64,000 nucleotides of DNA. Source: Cloacibacterium caeni. GTDB lineage: Bacteria; Bacteroidota; Bacteroidia; Flavobacteriales; Weeksellaceae. The translations under genes were made by a program, and so were the position numbers. The stretch lies in the NCBI RefSeq assembly GCF_907163105.1, contig NZ_OU015321.1:372001-436000 (forward strand). The letters run 5' to 3'. Positions 51,294 through 59,693 of the stretch are shown piece by piece; position 1 is the stretch's first letter; each line of letters starts with the position of its first letter. The notes under the pieces are model-generated. The model did no database searches, was not told the DNA's origin, and saw only the letters and a program-made list of their open reading frames with translations.

Positions 51294-51989
51294 ATGAATT
51301 TTATGAAAAAACTAATGACAATTTTTACGGTTTTAATTTTAATTTCTTGTAAAAAGGAAGTTCCAAAAACTGAAATAAAAAAAGAAAAAGTACCAGAAAC
51401 AAAAGTTTGGGTAAGTAAAAATCAAAAATTTTTAGACCAATTTAAAACTGTAGATTTTGACACGCTTAAAGTATTTTCAGCAGAAGATATTTATGATGAG
51501 AAATTTGAGTATAAAGGAAAATTATTAAATATTGCTGATTCAATATTTTTTCCAAAAGAAATTTCAATTTTTGATATGAATAAAGTTGATGCTTATGCGG
51601 TATATAAATTTGATATAGACAAAAATAATTTAGGATTAATTGCAAGAGTTGGTGGAGAATATGATGCTTCTTCTGTGAAATTTTTTAACTATAACAAGCA
51701 AAAAGAAATAATAACAGATTATAGGCAATTAGCAGATTTTGGTGGAGATGCAGGTGATATTTGGGAAACAAAATCATGGATTTTTAAAAACAATCAGCTA
51801 TTCAATTTTTTTGTTTGGGAAAAATTTGAGCATGATAACTCGGTAGACGAAGAACCTAAATTGCCAAATTACAAAGAAAATCATTACTTTCTTTTACAGT
51901 TCAATAATGGAAAATTAGACACGATTAGTAAGAACAATAAACAATTAGAAAAACAATTTTCTAAAATTATTAAGAAAGAAAGTTTGTAG
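51294..51989 (+). CDS. lipoprotein of unknown function
   Basis: A 231-residue lipoprotein precursor with lipobox LISC (Cys19). A Lys/Glu-rich linker (KKEVPKTEIKKEKVPETK) leads to a domain with FDIDKNNLGLIARVGGEYDAS, which resembles bacterial proteins that report on measured or nutrient quantities but is not assignable. The start could be 51294 or 51303 (MKKLMTIF). The gene is flanked by inverted copies of a GTAAAGTTG repeat, so it may be an inserted cassette. Confidence 0.6.
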   Translation: MNFMKKLMTIFTVLILISCKKEVPKTEIKKEKVPETKVWVSKNQKFLDQFKTVDFDTLKVFSAEDIYDEKFEYKGKLLNIADSIFFPKEISIFDMNKVDAYAVYKFDIDKNNLGLIARVGGEYDASSVKFFNYNKQKEIITDYRQLADFGGDAGDIWETKSWIFKNNQLFNFFVWEKFEHDNSVDEEPKLPNYKENHYFLLQFNNGKLDTISKNNKQLEKQFSKIIKKESL

Positions 51990-52007
51990 TTTTTTGCAAA
52001 AAAATGC

Positions 52008-52036
52008 AACTTTACAACTCATCAACTTTACAACAG
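52008..52036. repeat. CAACTTTACAAC repeat, right of the lipoprotein gene
   Basis: CAACTTTACAAC occurs twice within 29 bp just before the ung start and is the inverted form of the repeat at 51234-51265. Confidence 0.65.
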
Positions 52037-52038
52037 AT

Positions 52039-52680
52039 ATGACTTGGACAGAAATTCTTGCCCCAATAAAAAATACAGAATATTTCCAGAATCTTTGGGA
52101 AAAAGTAAAAGAAGAGTATAAAACATCGAAATGCTTCCCACCGAAAAATCAAATTTTCCGAGCGATTGAACTTACGACTTTTGAAGATATAGAAGTGGTA
52201 ATTATTGGTCAAGATCCGTATCATAATGATTTTCAGGCAAATGGTTTGTGTTTTTCGGTTTCTGATTTGGTAAAAGCGCCACCTTCTTTGAAGAATATTT
52301 TTACAGAACTGAAAGACGATTTAGGAATAGAAAAAACCAGCAATGAACTGGATTCTTGGGCGAAACAAGGTGTTTTATTGCTCAATGCTACTTTAACAGT
52401 TCGTGCGCATGAACCGAATTCTCACAAAGATTTGGGCTGGGAAAAATTCACAGATTTTATCATCAAAGAAATTTCTGAGAAAAAAGAAAATGTAGTTTTT
52501 GTTTTGTGGGGCGCTTTTGCACAAAAAAAAGCTTCGCTCATAGATGAAACGAAGCATTTTATCATTCAGTCGGCGCATCCTTCTCCGTTTTCGGTGTACA
52601 GAGGTTTCTACGGAAGTAGACCTTTTTCTAAAATTAATGAATATCTGATTTCTAAAAATAAGAAACCGATAAACTGGTAG
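52039..52680 (+). CDS. ung: uracil-DNA glycosylase, family 1
   Basis: A 213-residue base-excision repair enzyme that removes uracil from DNA. Water-activating motif GQDPYH at 57-62 (Asp59) and the DNA-intercalation loop HPSPFSVYRGFYGS near the C-terminus are intact, as are VLLLNATLTVR and VFVLWGAFAQKK. The start at 52039 (MTWTEILAPI) agrees with family length; the upstream frame to 51994 encodes repeat sequence. Confidence 0.93.
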   Translation: MTWTEILAPIKNTEYFQNLWEKVKEEYKTSKCFPPKNQIFRAIELTTFEDIEVVIIGQDPYHNDFQANGLCFSVSDLVKAPPSLKNIFTELKDDLGIEKTSNELDSWAKQGVLLLNATLTVRAHEPNSHKDLGWEKFTDFIIKEISEKKENVVFVLWGAFAQKKASLIDETKHFIIQSAHPSPFSVYRGFYGSRPFSKINEYLISKNKKPINW

Positions 52681-52708
52681 TGAATCTTATGATTTATCGT
52701 TGTTTTGC

Positions 52709-52794
52709 GTGAGCGATTGCAGTGGAAATCCTTTTTTTTCGGTGGCTGAGCTTGACGAAGCCACCCAAAAAAAAGATTGTAACGGAAAGCGCGG
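52709..52794. repeat. interspersed repeat with nested hairpin after ung
   Basis: GAGCGATTGCAGTGGAAATC, a T-tract, the hairpin GGTGGCT-loop-AGCCACC (52741-52765), an A-tract and GATTGTAACGGAAAGCGCGG in order. The tracts pair with each other. The hairpin loop GAGCTTGACGA matches the two gene-internal hairpins at 15568 and 31626. Confidence 0.7.
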
Positions 52795-52845
52795 TCTTTT
52801 TTCGGTTGTTGGCAAAAGTTTTGGCGAAAAAGACACGCCCAAAAA

Positions 52846-53325
52846 TTATTCTACCTTAATATCTACCACATATTTTCCTTTCAGTTTTTCAAAGTTTACT
52901 TCTGTAGAATTGGCAGGATAAAAATTAGCAAGCGTGTATTTGTGACCATTAAAAACGAAAGAATTTTTAAGGTTTTTTCCAGCATCATCTATCGTAGAAA
53001 CGATGAATTTTCTAGGTCTAGAATGCACACTCATCACTTCTATTTCTGCAGAAGCATAACCTGCCCAAACACAACGAGCGTTCATAGGACATCTGTTGTC
53101 TTCGGTTACTTTATTGAAGGTGATGTTTACTTTTTCTTTTTCTAAAAAGATATTCTGTTTTTCTATCAAACGAGTAACGCCAGATTCAGGTTTTTCTGTA
53201 GGATAGGTAGAGTTTACTTCTTGTGAGTTGGTTACAGGCATTTTCATTTCTGTAGATTTTTGTTGGCAAGTGCATTGAGTTACCACAAAGGTAGCTGCTG
53301 CTAATATTAAGAATTTAGTGTTCAT
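52846..53325 (-). CDS. secreted or lipoprotein of unknown function with Cys motif
   Basis: A 159-residue protein with an N-terminal hydrophobic segment ending in VVTQCTC, compatible with a lipobox near C18. The segment EDNRCPMNARCVWAGYASAEI, with two cysteines around a hydrophobic turn, recurs in small secreted proteins of many bacteria. Function unknown. It lies 4 bp after the DUF456 gene, with which it may be co-transcribed. Confidence 0.6.
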   Translation of the reverse strand: MNTKFLILAAATFVVTQCTCQQKSTEMKMPVTNSQEVNSTYPTEKPESGVTRLIEKQNIFLEKEKVNITFNKVTEDNRCPMNARCVWAGYASAEIEVMSVHSRPRKFIVSTIDDAGKNLKNSFVFNGHKYTLANFYPANSTEVNFEKLKGKYVVDIKVE

Positions 53326-53329
53326 ATTT

Positions 53330-53815
53330 TTAAGAATTGAAGATATTAATAAGTACTACCAAAAACATTGCCAATCCTACCATAAGATTAAAACCTGTTC
53401 CGTAGATGAAGCCAATGAAAGCACCTTTTGTAGCTTTGAGTGCTTTTTGTTTGTCGTTTCTATCATGCAAAAGTTCACCTAAGAAAACACCTAATAACAT
53501 ACCAATAAGAAAACCAAGTGGTGGAAAAAATAAACCTACAATCGTCCCGATGAAACCACCATATTTTCCGTAATTGCTGCCGCCATATTTCTCGGTGGTT
53601 TTGATAGGAATAATGTAATTAAGCACCAATGAAATGAGCGTTAAAATCCCAAAAATGACAATATACCAAATAGAAAAATCTGGATTCCCAGCGAATTTAT
53701 AGAGAATTAATCCAAAAAAACTCACGGCTAATCCTGGTAAAACAGGCAAGAAAGTTCCTAGAATTCCTATTCCTATGATGATAAGTGAGACAATGGTAAT
53801 AATATTTTGCTCCAT
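53330..53815 (-). CDS. DUF456 family membrane protein
   Basis: A 161-residue protein with four to five hydrophobic helices and the DUF456 signature LGTFLPVLPGLAVSFFGLILY and KYGGFIGTIVGLFFPPLGFLIGMLLGVFLGE (glycine-zipper-like). Function unknown; proteins of this family are small inner membrane proteins. The divergent MscS gene begins 84 bp away. Confidence 0.8.
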   Translation of the reverse strand: MEQNIITIVSLIIIGIGILGTFLPVLPGLAVSFFGLILYKFAGNPDFSIWYIVIFGILTLISLVLNYIIPIKTTEKYGGSNYGKYGGFIGTIVGLFFPPLGFLIGMLLGVFLGELLHDRNDKQKALKATKGAFIGFIYGTGFNLMVGLAMFLVVLINIFNS

Positions 53816-53875
53816 AAATCCTTAATTAGTTTGGTTAAAAGTAATAAATAAAAGCAAATTCCCAATGATATTTTT

Positions 53876-53883
53876 TATTTTTG
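53876..53883 (+). promoter_or_regulatory. -7 box of the MscS gene
   Basis: TATTTTTG matches TAnnTTTG exactly and overlaps an upstream in-frame TTG (53881), ruling that TTG out as the start. The true ATG is 53899. Confidence 0.6.
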
Positions 53884-53898
53884 CGTAAATTTAGCTTT

Positions 53899-55140
53899 AT
53901 GGGATTATTAAGAAAATGGAGTTTAGAAATTGGTCAGTTTGTAAAAGAAAATTTTACAGAGGAATTGACTTTGCCGGCTACTATTGGATTTAAAATCCTT
54001 TTTTTATGCTTGGTTTTTATCGTTATTGATTTTATTTCAGTAATGTTTTGGAAATTCTTTTCTAGATTTCTTGTCAATGTTTTTAAAAGTAAACCCATTC
54101 TAAAAGAAGCATATAAACAAAAAGCCTGGCGTTCTATTGGGCATTTTTTCTCTTTGTTTTTTGTTTACCTTATATATGATGAAATTTTTGCGGTTATACA
54201 CCCAAAAACGCATATTTATGTAGGAAGATTAATTGTTTTTGGGCAAGTAATGGTCATTGCTTTCTTGGCTTATCGTTTCGCCAAAGCTTTAGAAAATTAT
54301 TACATTCAAAACAAGGATAATTATAGAATAACTGCTATAAAAGCGCTTTCTGAAACCATTAGAATTTTTGGAACTGTTGTTTTTTCATTAATAGGAATTT
54401 TTGTAATTTTTGGAATAGAACTTCAGACTGTTTTAGGAGTTTTAGGAGCTGTAACAGCCGTTATTCTATTGGTTTTCAGGGATACCATTTTAGGATTTGT
54501 AACAGGAATCCATGTTTCTACTTCTAAAAACCTTAAAATTGGCGACTGGATTGGTATTCCGAAATATAATATTGAAGGAAATATTCAAGATATTAATTTA
54601 TTAACGACAAAAATTGTCAATTTTGACAAAACCATTTCCACAATTCCTACCTACGATTTGCTTTCTACGGAAATCAGAAATCACCAAGTAATGTACGAAG
54701 GAAGCAGCCGAAGAATTAAACGTTCGATTTATTTTAATATCAAGTCTTTCAAATTTGTGGATGATGAATTTTATGAAAAAGTAAAAGACATCAACTTGAT
54801 TTCTGAATATATGGATAGAAAACTTCGCGAAATTGCAGAAAGCAAGAAGAATATTCCACATGCTGAAAGAATTATCAATGGTCAACAGTTAACCAACATC
54901 GGACTTTTTAGAAATTATGTCTTGAATTACCTCAAAAATAATCCAAAAGTAGATCAAGACGAAATCGTTTTGGTTCGTCAGTTAGAAATTTCTCCTCAAG
55001 GAATGCCTTTAGAAATTTATTGTTTTGCCAATAAGGCAGAATTGGTAGATTACGAAAGAATTCAGGCAGATATTTTTGACCATATTCTTACCGCAGCACA
55101 AGAATTTGACCTTGAGATCATGCAAGTAGCAAAAGCATAA
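53899..55140 (+). CDS. MscS-family mechanosensitive ion channel
   Basis: A 413-residue channel (start ATG 53899, [12 protein letters not shown]). Several N-terminal helices (about 25-50, 75-100, 110-130), then the pore helix with [25 protein letters not shown], the beta domain with [29 protein letters not shown], and the C-terminal alpha/beta domain. It releases solutes on hypo-osmotic shock. Its length is greater than E. coli MscS (286) because of extra N-terminal helices and a longer C-terminus, resembling YbdG/YnaI-type members. Confidence 0.85.
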   Translation: MGLLRKWSLEIGQFVKENFTEELTLPATIGFKILFLCLVFIVIDFISVMFWKFFSRFLVNVFKSKPILKEAYKQKAWRSIGHFFSLFFVYLIYDEIFAVIHPKTHIYVGRLIVFGQVMVIAFLAYRFAKALENYYIQNKDNYRITAIKALSETIRIFGTVVFSLIGIFVIFGIELQTVLGVLGAVTAVILLVFRDTILGFVTGIHVSTSKNLKIGDWIGIPKYNIEGNIQDINLLTTKIVNFDKTISTIPTYDLLSTEIRNHQVMYEGSSRRIKRSIYFNIKSFKFVDDEFYEKVKDINLISEYMDRKLREIAESKKNIPHAERIINGQQLTNIGLFRNYVLNYLKNNPKVDQDEIVLVRQLEISPQGMPLEIYCFANKAELVDYERIQADIFDHILTAAQEFDLEIMQVAKA

Positions 55141-55198
55141 GTCAAAGAGCCAATTAAAAAGTAAAAAGAACCAAGTATTAAATTACCAACAACAGAAA

Positions 55199-55918
55199 AT
55201 GACAAAATTATCAGTAAATATCAATAAAATTGCGACCATCAGAAATGCAAGAGGCGCAGAAACCCCAAGTGTAACAGAAGCAGCGATTAAAATTCAGGAA
55301 TTTGGCGGACAAGGAATTACCATCCATCCAAGACCAGACGAAAGACACATCACTAGAAAAGATGTGTACGATTTGAAACCTTTGGTGTATACAGAATTTA
55401 ATATCGAAGGAAATCCTCATCGTCCGTTTATTGATATGGTTTTAGAAGTAAAACCAGAGCAAGTTACCTTGGTTCCAGATGCAGATGACGCCATCACTTC
55501 TAATGCAGGTTGGGATTGCGAGAAAAATCTAGATTTTTTAAAATCTGTGATTGCAGAATTTAAAAATGCAGGCATTAGAACGTCTATTTTCCTTGACCCG
55601 AATCCAGAAATGGTGAAATTTGCCGCAGAAACAGGAACAGACAGAATAGAATTGTACACCGAAGCTTACGCCAAAAATTACGAAACCGATAAAGAAGCAG
55701 CCATAAAACCTTATTACGAAACCGCTGTAGAAGCTACAAAATACGGTTTAGGAATCAATGCAGGACACGATTTGAGTTTAGATAATTTAAAATATTTCGC
55801 AGATAATATACCGAATTTGTTAGAAGTTTCTATTGGTCATGCTCTCATTTCTGAAGCGTTGTATTTGGGTTTAGAAAACACGATTCAAGCTTATTTGAAA
55901 AGACTAGCGAAATGGTAA
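55199..55918 (+). CDS. pdxJ: pyridoxine 5'-phosphate synthase
   Basis: A 239-residue TIM-barrel enzyme joining 1-deoxyxylulose 5-phosphate with 1-amino-propan-2-one 3-phosphate to form pyridoxine 5'-phosphate. [66 protein letters not shown] and [16 protein letters not shown] cover the family motifs, including the catalytic His and Glu residues. It lies 58 bp after the MscS gene. Confidence 0.95.
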   Translation: MTKLSVNINKIATIRNARGAETPSVTEAAIKIQEFGGQGITIHPRPDERHITRKDVYDLKPLVYTEFNIEGNPHRPFIDMVLEVKPEQVTLVPDADDAITSNAGWDCEKNLDFLKSVIAEFKNAGIRTSIFLDPNPEMVKFAAETGTDRIELYTEAYAKNYETDKEAAIKPYYETAVEATKYGLGINAGHDLSLDNLKYFADNIPNLLEVSIGHALISEALYLGLENTIQAYLKRLAKW

Positions 55919-56067
55919 AATCAATTGAAAGTTGATAGTTGAGAATTGAAAATTTTAAATCTGCTGAATCAGCCTAATCAGCGAGAAAAATTGTATTCTA
56001 AAAACTGATTTTTCTTTGCGAGCTTTAGAAATAAATAAAAAATTCTGCGCACTTTGCGTGAAAAAAT

Positions 56068-56841
56068 ATGCAAATTTTACACTCAAAAATATACGGACAA
56101 GAAAAAACAGGAACGCCTTTGCTCGTTTTCCACGGACTTTTCGGGATGCTAGACAATTGGGGAAGTTTCGGAAAAGAATTTGGAGAATTGTTTCCAACTC
56201 ATTTGATTGATTTAAGAAACCACGGAAAAAGCTTCCATTCAGACGAGATGAATCACCAAGTTTTGGCAGAAGATATTCTGAATTATATGAATTTTCACGG
56301 CATCGAAAAAGCCAATCTTCTGGGCCATTCTCTCGGTGGAAAAGCCGTGATGACTTTCGCGATTTCTTATCCTGAAAAAGTTGAAAAACTGATTGTAGCA
56401 GACATCGCTCCAAAAGCGTATCCTCCACATCATCAGGGAATTATCAAAGCGCTTCAATCTGTAAATTTCGATGAGGTTAAATCAAGACAAGATGTGGAAA
56501 ATGTTTTGGCTCAGTACATTCCAGAGAAATTTGTGATTCAGTTTTTGACTAAAAACTTGTATTGGACGGAAGATAAAAAACTCAATTGGCGTTTTAACAT
56601 CAATACTTTGGCAGAAAAATACAATGATTTCGTTGCCAATGCCATAAAATTTGGAAAATTCGAGGGCGAAACTTTGTTTTTAGCAGGTGCAAAATCGAAT
56701 TATATTCTTCCGCAAGATGAATTATTGATGCGCCAACAGTTCCCGAAATATCAATTGGTTTCTATTGCTAATGCTGGACATTGGCTTCAAGCCGAAAACC
56801 CAAAAGATTTCAATCAAGCGGTAAAAGAGTTTTTGACTTAA
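56068..56841 (+). CDS. alpha/beta hydrolase, YbfF-like esterase
   Basis: A 257-residue serine hydrolase. The oxyanion loop is FHGLFGMLDNW, the nucleophile elbow is GHSLGGKA with the catalytic Ser, and the C-terminal His is in NAGHWLQAENP; the Asp or Glu is less clear. YbfF relatives hydrolyse acyl-CoA or esters. The gene ends in a 4-bp overlap with the convergent GT39 gene. Confidence 0.85.
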   Translation: MQILHSKIYGQEKTGTPLLVFHGLFGMLDNWGSFGKEFGELFPTHLIDLRNHGKSFHSDEMNHQVLAEDILNYMNFHGIEKANLLGHSLGGKAVMTFAISYPEKVEKLIVADIAPKAYPPHHQGIIKALQSVNFDEVKSRQDVENVLAQYIPEKFVIQFLTKNLYWTEDKKLNWRFNINTLAEKYNDFVANAIKFGKFEGETLFLAGAKSNYILPQDELLMRQQFPKYQLVSIANAGHWLQAENPKDFNQAVKEFLT

Positions 56842-58508
56842 TTTACTGTTGCTTTTACAAATTTCGAATTATATGCATTCCCCAAAATACAATTGGTGGT
56901 AATGCCAAAATTGTAATCGCCAGCTTTTAGGTTTTGCGTGTTGATTTTAATCTGAGTTTTGAAACTTTCGCCAGGTTTTAAAACGGTTGGCATTTTTTCA
57001 ATTTCTGTAGGAATATCCGTTGTTTCTCTGTGCGCCAAAAATACAGCAGTAATGGTCACTGGAATTTCAGGATGATTGAAATTTACCACGTTTTTTGTAG
57101 GATTATAAATCGTAATCGGAATAACTTGATTGTTTTTGAGTTGTTCGGAAGGAAGCTCAAATTCTATTTTTAAACGGTTGGGCGTTTGGAAATTTTCTAC
57201 ATAAAAACCATTGAAATTAATATTGTTTTCATCAATGATTTTTTGAGATTTTGGAGTGTTTGGTTTTTCTACAAAGACTCTTTTTCCAAAGTAATTTTGT
57301 TCTCTTTGCCAAATGTCAAATTGTGTTTTTTTCACATTTAAAGAACCTAGTGTAGAAGATTCATTTCCTGTAAAATAGTTGTACAATGAAGTCGATTGGA
57401 ATGAACCAGTAAATAAAACAGGAATTTCTCCTATTTTTTCAGCTAAAGCTTTGTACTTCTGTTCTTTACCTGTGAATTCTAGTTTTTTGGGTAAAAGATC
57501 TGTGAGCAATAAAACTCTGGTGGTGAAAACCAAAACCAATGAACCTAAAACGATAGTGCGCACATATTTTTGCCAAGATGGTTTTTCTTTGATAAATTGT
57601 AAAAATAAAATCACCATCGGAATAGAGGCAATTACCGTCCAATGTGGTTCTACATGTCCTCTAAGACTGGTTAAAGCAAAGAAAACCAAGAAACCTACAC
57701 TTACAAAGTAATATGCTTTTTCTTGAAGATTTTGGTATTTATTTTTAAAAAGTAAAATCACAAAAGGAATTAAAATAAACGGATTGAAAACCGCAAACTG
57801 ATTCGGTAGATATTCTAGGAAATATTTGATTTTAAACTTTTCTGAACGGTCTACTAAATGATATTGAAACGTAGGGAAATCATGCTCAATATGCCACATT
57901 AAATGAGGAATCATCAATAGAGAAGTTACAATTCCTGCAAGATAAATGTAAGGCTTAGTAAGCATTTTTAAGTTAGAAATTACCACAAAAAACACCAATA
58001 AAACCGCTTGATATTTACTGTAAAAAAGCAATGCTACAGAAATTCCTAATAAAACTGCGTTCCAGAAATTTTGTTTTTCGGTAAATCTTTGGTATAAAAT
58101 AAAAAATACAGTCCCGAAAAATAATAGAGGAACATCTGGTGTGGTGATGAAGGAATAAGCATTCATCATAACTAAGCCTAGTGATAGAATGATAAATTCA
58201 TTTACATAAGAGGCTTTGTCTTGAGGCAAAAGGTATTTCCAGATCAGGAATAAATTTCCAGAAAATAATAAAACGGTTAAAAATCTTACTCCCAGATTTC
58301 CATTAAAAAAAAGTTGAGAAATCTTAATCACCAATGCTACCATCGGTGGATGGTCATAATATCCCCAGTCTAAATCTCTTGCATATTGGTAATAATAGGC
58401 TTCGTCTAAAGTGATTTCAGTAAAATATGCCTGTAAAAGATTCACCAAAGTGATGAGAATTAAAAAGAAATAAAATTTTTTATGTGGATTTTTGAGGATT
58501 TCAGACAT
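56838..58508 (-). CDS. GT39-type (PMT-like) membrane glycosyltransferase
   Basis: A 556-residue GT-C enzyme (start ATG 58508). After a short N-terminal stretch and first helix, the first periplasmic loop holds the acidic pair TLDEAYYYQYARDLDWGYYDHPP, typical of dolichyl-phosphate- or lipid-phosphate-mannose transferases and ArnT. About ten more helices follow; the end (about 385-556) is a soluble domain. It transfers a sugar from a lipid-phosphate donor in the periplasm; the acceptor is not known. Confidence 0.8.
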   Translation of the reverse strand: MSEILKNPHKKFYFFLILITLVNLLQAYFTEITLDEAYYYQYARDLDWGYYDHPPMVALVIKISQLFFNGNLGVRFLTVLLFSGNLFLIWKYLLPQDKASYVNEFIILSLGLVMMNAYSFITTPDVPLLFFGTVFFILYQRFTEKQNFWNAVLLGISVALLFYSKYQAVLLVFFVVISNLKMLTKPYIYLAGIVTSLLMIPHLMWHIEHDFPTFQYHLVDRSEKFKIKYFLEYLPNQFAVFNPFILIPFVILLFKNKYQNLQEKAYYFVSVGFLVFFALTSLRGHVEPHWTVIASIPMVILFLQFIKEKPSWQKYVRTIVLGSLVLVFTTRVLLLTDLLPKKLEFTGKEQKYKALAEKIGEIPVLFTGSFQSTSLYNYFTGNESSTLGSLNVKKTQFDIWQREQNYFGKRVFVEKPNTPKSQKIIDENNINFNGFYVENFQTPNRLKIEFELPSEQLKNNQVIPITIYNPTKNVVNFNHPEIPVTITAVFLAHRETTDIPTEIEKMPTVLKPGESFKTQIKINTQNLKAGDYNFGITTNCILGNAYNSKFVKATVN

Positions 58509-58577
58509 ATCTTTTGCTTTTTGCAAAAATAACAAACTTTATCATCTAAATTGCAAACTTAAAATTCTTTAAATTTC

Positions 58578-58585
58578 TATATTTG
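58578..58585 (+). promoter_or_regulatory. -7 box of the SDR gene, nearly leaderless
   Basis: TATATTTG is an exact TAnnTTTG box only 8 bp before the ATG at 58594, so transcription would start at or within a few bases of the start codon. Confidence 0.6.
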
Positions 58586-58593
58586 CATAAGTT

Positions 58594-59607
58594 ATGATAT
58601 TGGTTACAGGCGCTACAGGAATTCTCGGGAGAGTTATCGTTTTAGAACTGCTAAAACGTGGCAAAACAGTACGCGCTACAAAAAGAAAATCCAGCAATCT
58701 GCAGGAGGTTAGAAAATCATTTCAATTTTATACAGAAACTCCTAATGAATATTTTGATTCAATTGAATGGATAGAAGTAGATTTCGAAGATATTCATTCG
58801 CTACAAAATGCTTTAATTGGAGTAGAAGAGGTTTATCATTGTGCCGCTAAAGTGAGCTTTCATCCTAAAGATGAAAAAAAAATGTATCAAACTAATATTG
58901 AAGGCACCAAACAACTTCTATTTGCTTGTCAAAATTCTTCGGTGAAGAAATTCCTTTTTGTAAGTTCTATCGCGGTTTTAGATGGATTGAATGAAAACGG
59001 AGAATTAGACGAAAGTTCTGATTTTAATCCGAAAATCGACCATTCTGCGTATGCAATTTCTAAACATTTTTCTGAAATGGAAGTTTGGCGTGCATCAGCA
59101 GAAGGTTTAAATACGGTAATTGTAAATCCTGGTTTAATTATAGGTTCTGGCAATTGGAACGAAAGCAGCGGAACTTTGTTCAAAGAATTAGGCGAAAATA
59201 CTTTCACTTTTTCGGGCGGAACTTCTTATGTTGATGTAAGAGATGTGGCGAAAATTTCGGTAGAATTGATGGAAAACAATATTTTCGGAGAACGATTTAT
59301 CTTAATTTCTGAAAATAAAAAATACAAAGACGTTGCCAATTTTATCAAACAAAAGTTAGGAAAACAAGGAGTAAAACTTGTTCCAAATGGTTTGTTGAAA
59401 ACGGGAGTTTTCTTAAATTCAATTTTAGGTTGGCTTATTTCTCCGCTCAAAATGGCAAATAAAGTCAATGTGCAATCTGTGACGGAATTCAACAAAATAT
59501 CCAATAAAAAAATCAAAGAAAAGCTTAATTATCAATTCATTTTTGTGGAAGAAAGTTTAGCTTTTCATTTAGAAAATTATAAAAAAGACAAAAATTTTAA
59601 TAAATAA
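58594..59607 (+). CDS. NAD(P)-dependent epimerase/dehydratase (extended SDR)
   Basis: A 337-residue extended short-chain dehydrogenase. The NAD(P) motif TGATGILG (5-12), the active Tyr-x3-Lys in YAISK, and the preceding Ser of VSSIAVLDG are all present. SSGTLFKELGENTFTFSGG and SYVDVRDVAKISVELM match the DTDP-sugar/NmrA-like or dihydroflavonol-reductase-like branch. Substrate is not known; it may be a sugar or isoprenoid intermediate. It lies 68 bp before a repeat and the mevalonate decarboxylase gene. Confidence 0.8.
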   Translation: MILVTGATGILGRVIVLELLKRGKTVRATKRKSSNLQEVRKSFQFYTETPNEYFDSIEWIEVDFEDIHSLQNALIGVEEVYHCAAKVSFHPKDEKKMYQTNIEGTKQLLFACQNSSVKKFLFVSSIAVLDGLNENGELDESSDFNPKIDHSAYAISKHFSEMEVWRASAEGLNTVIVNPGLIIGSGNWNESSGTLFKELGENTFTFSGGTSYVDVRDVAKISVELMENNIFGERFILISENKKYKDVANFIKQKLGKQGVKLVPNGLLKTGVFLNSILGWLISPLKMANKVNVQSVTEFNKISNKKIKEKLNYQFIFVEESLAFHLENYKKDKNFNK

Positions 59608-59610
59608 AAA

Positions 59611-59666
59611 TTCCCCTTCTTTGAAGGGGTGGCGAAATTTTCGTAGAAAATTTTGACGGGGTAGTT
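59611..59666. repeat. intergenic element with two successive hairpins
   Basis: CCCCTTC (59613-59619) with GAAGGGG (59623-59629), then AAATTTTC (59635-59642) with GAAAATTT (59646-59653) around GTA, then GACGGGGTAGTT. Similar CCCCTTC...GACGGGGTAGTT elements recur in flavobacterial genomes as I remember them. Confidence 0.6.
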
Positions 59667-59693
59667 AAAAAATCTTTGCGTTTTAAAAAAAAT

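Noticed and set aside
52731-52780. The T-tract/hairpin/A-tract after ung as a terminator
   Set aside because: On either strand an A-tract, not a T-run, follows the hairpin, so it does not fit an intrinsic terminator.
52700-52921. A 73-codon plus-strand frame after ung
   Set aside because: It runs through the interspersed repeat with the nested hairpin, and into the antisense of the next gene.
53881-53898. TTG at 53881 as the start of the MscS gene
   Set aside because: It overlaps the -7 box; the ATG at 53899 gives a normal leader and N-terminus.
51281-55140. Search for tRNA and rRNA genes in the gaps
   Set aside because: No cloverleaf with conserved T-arm sequence and no rRNA-like stretch was seen here or elsewhere in the window; a covariance search would be decisive.
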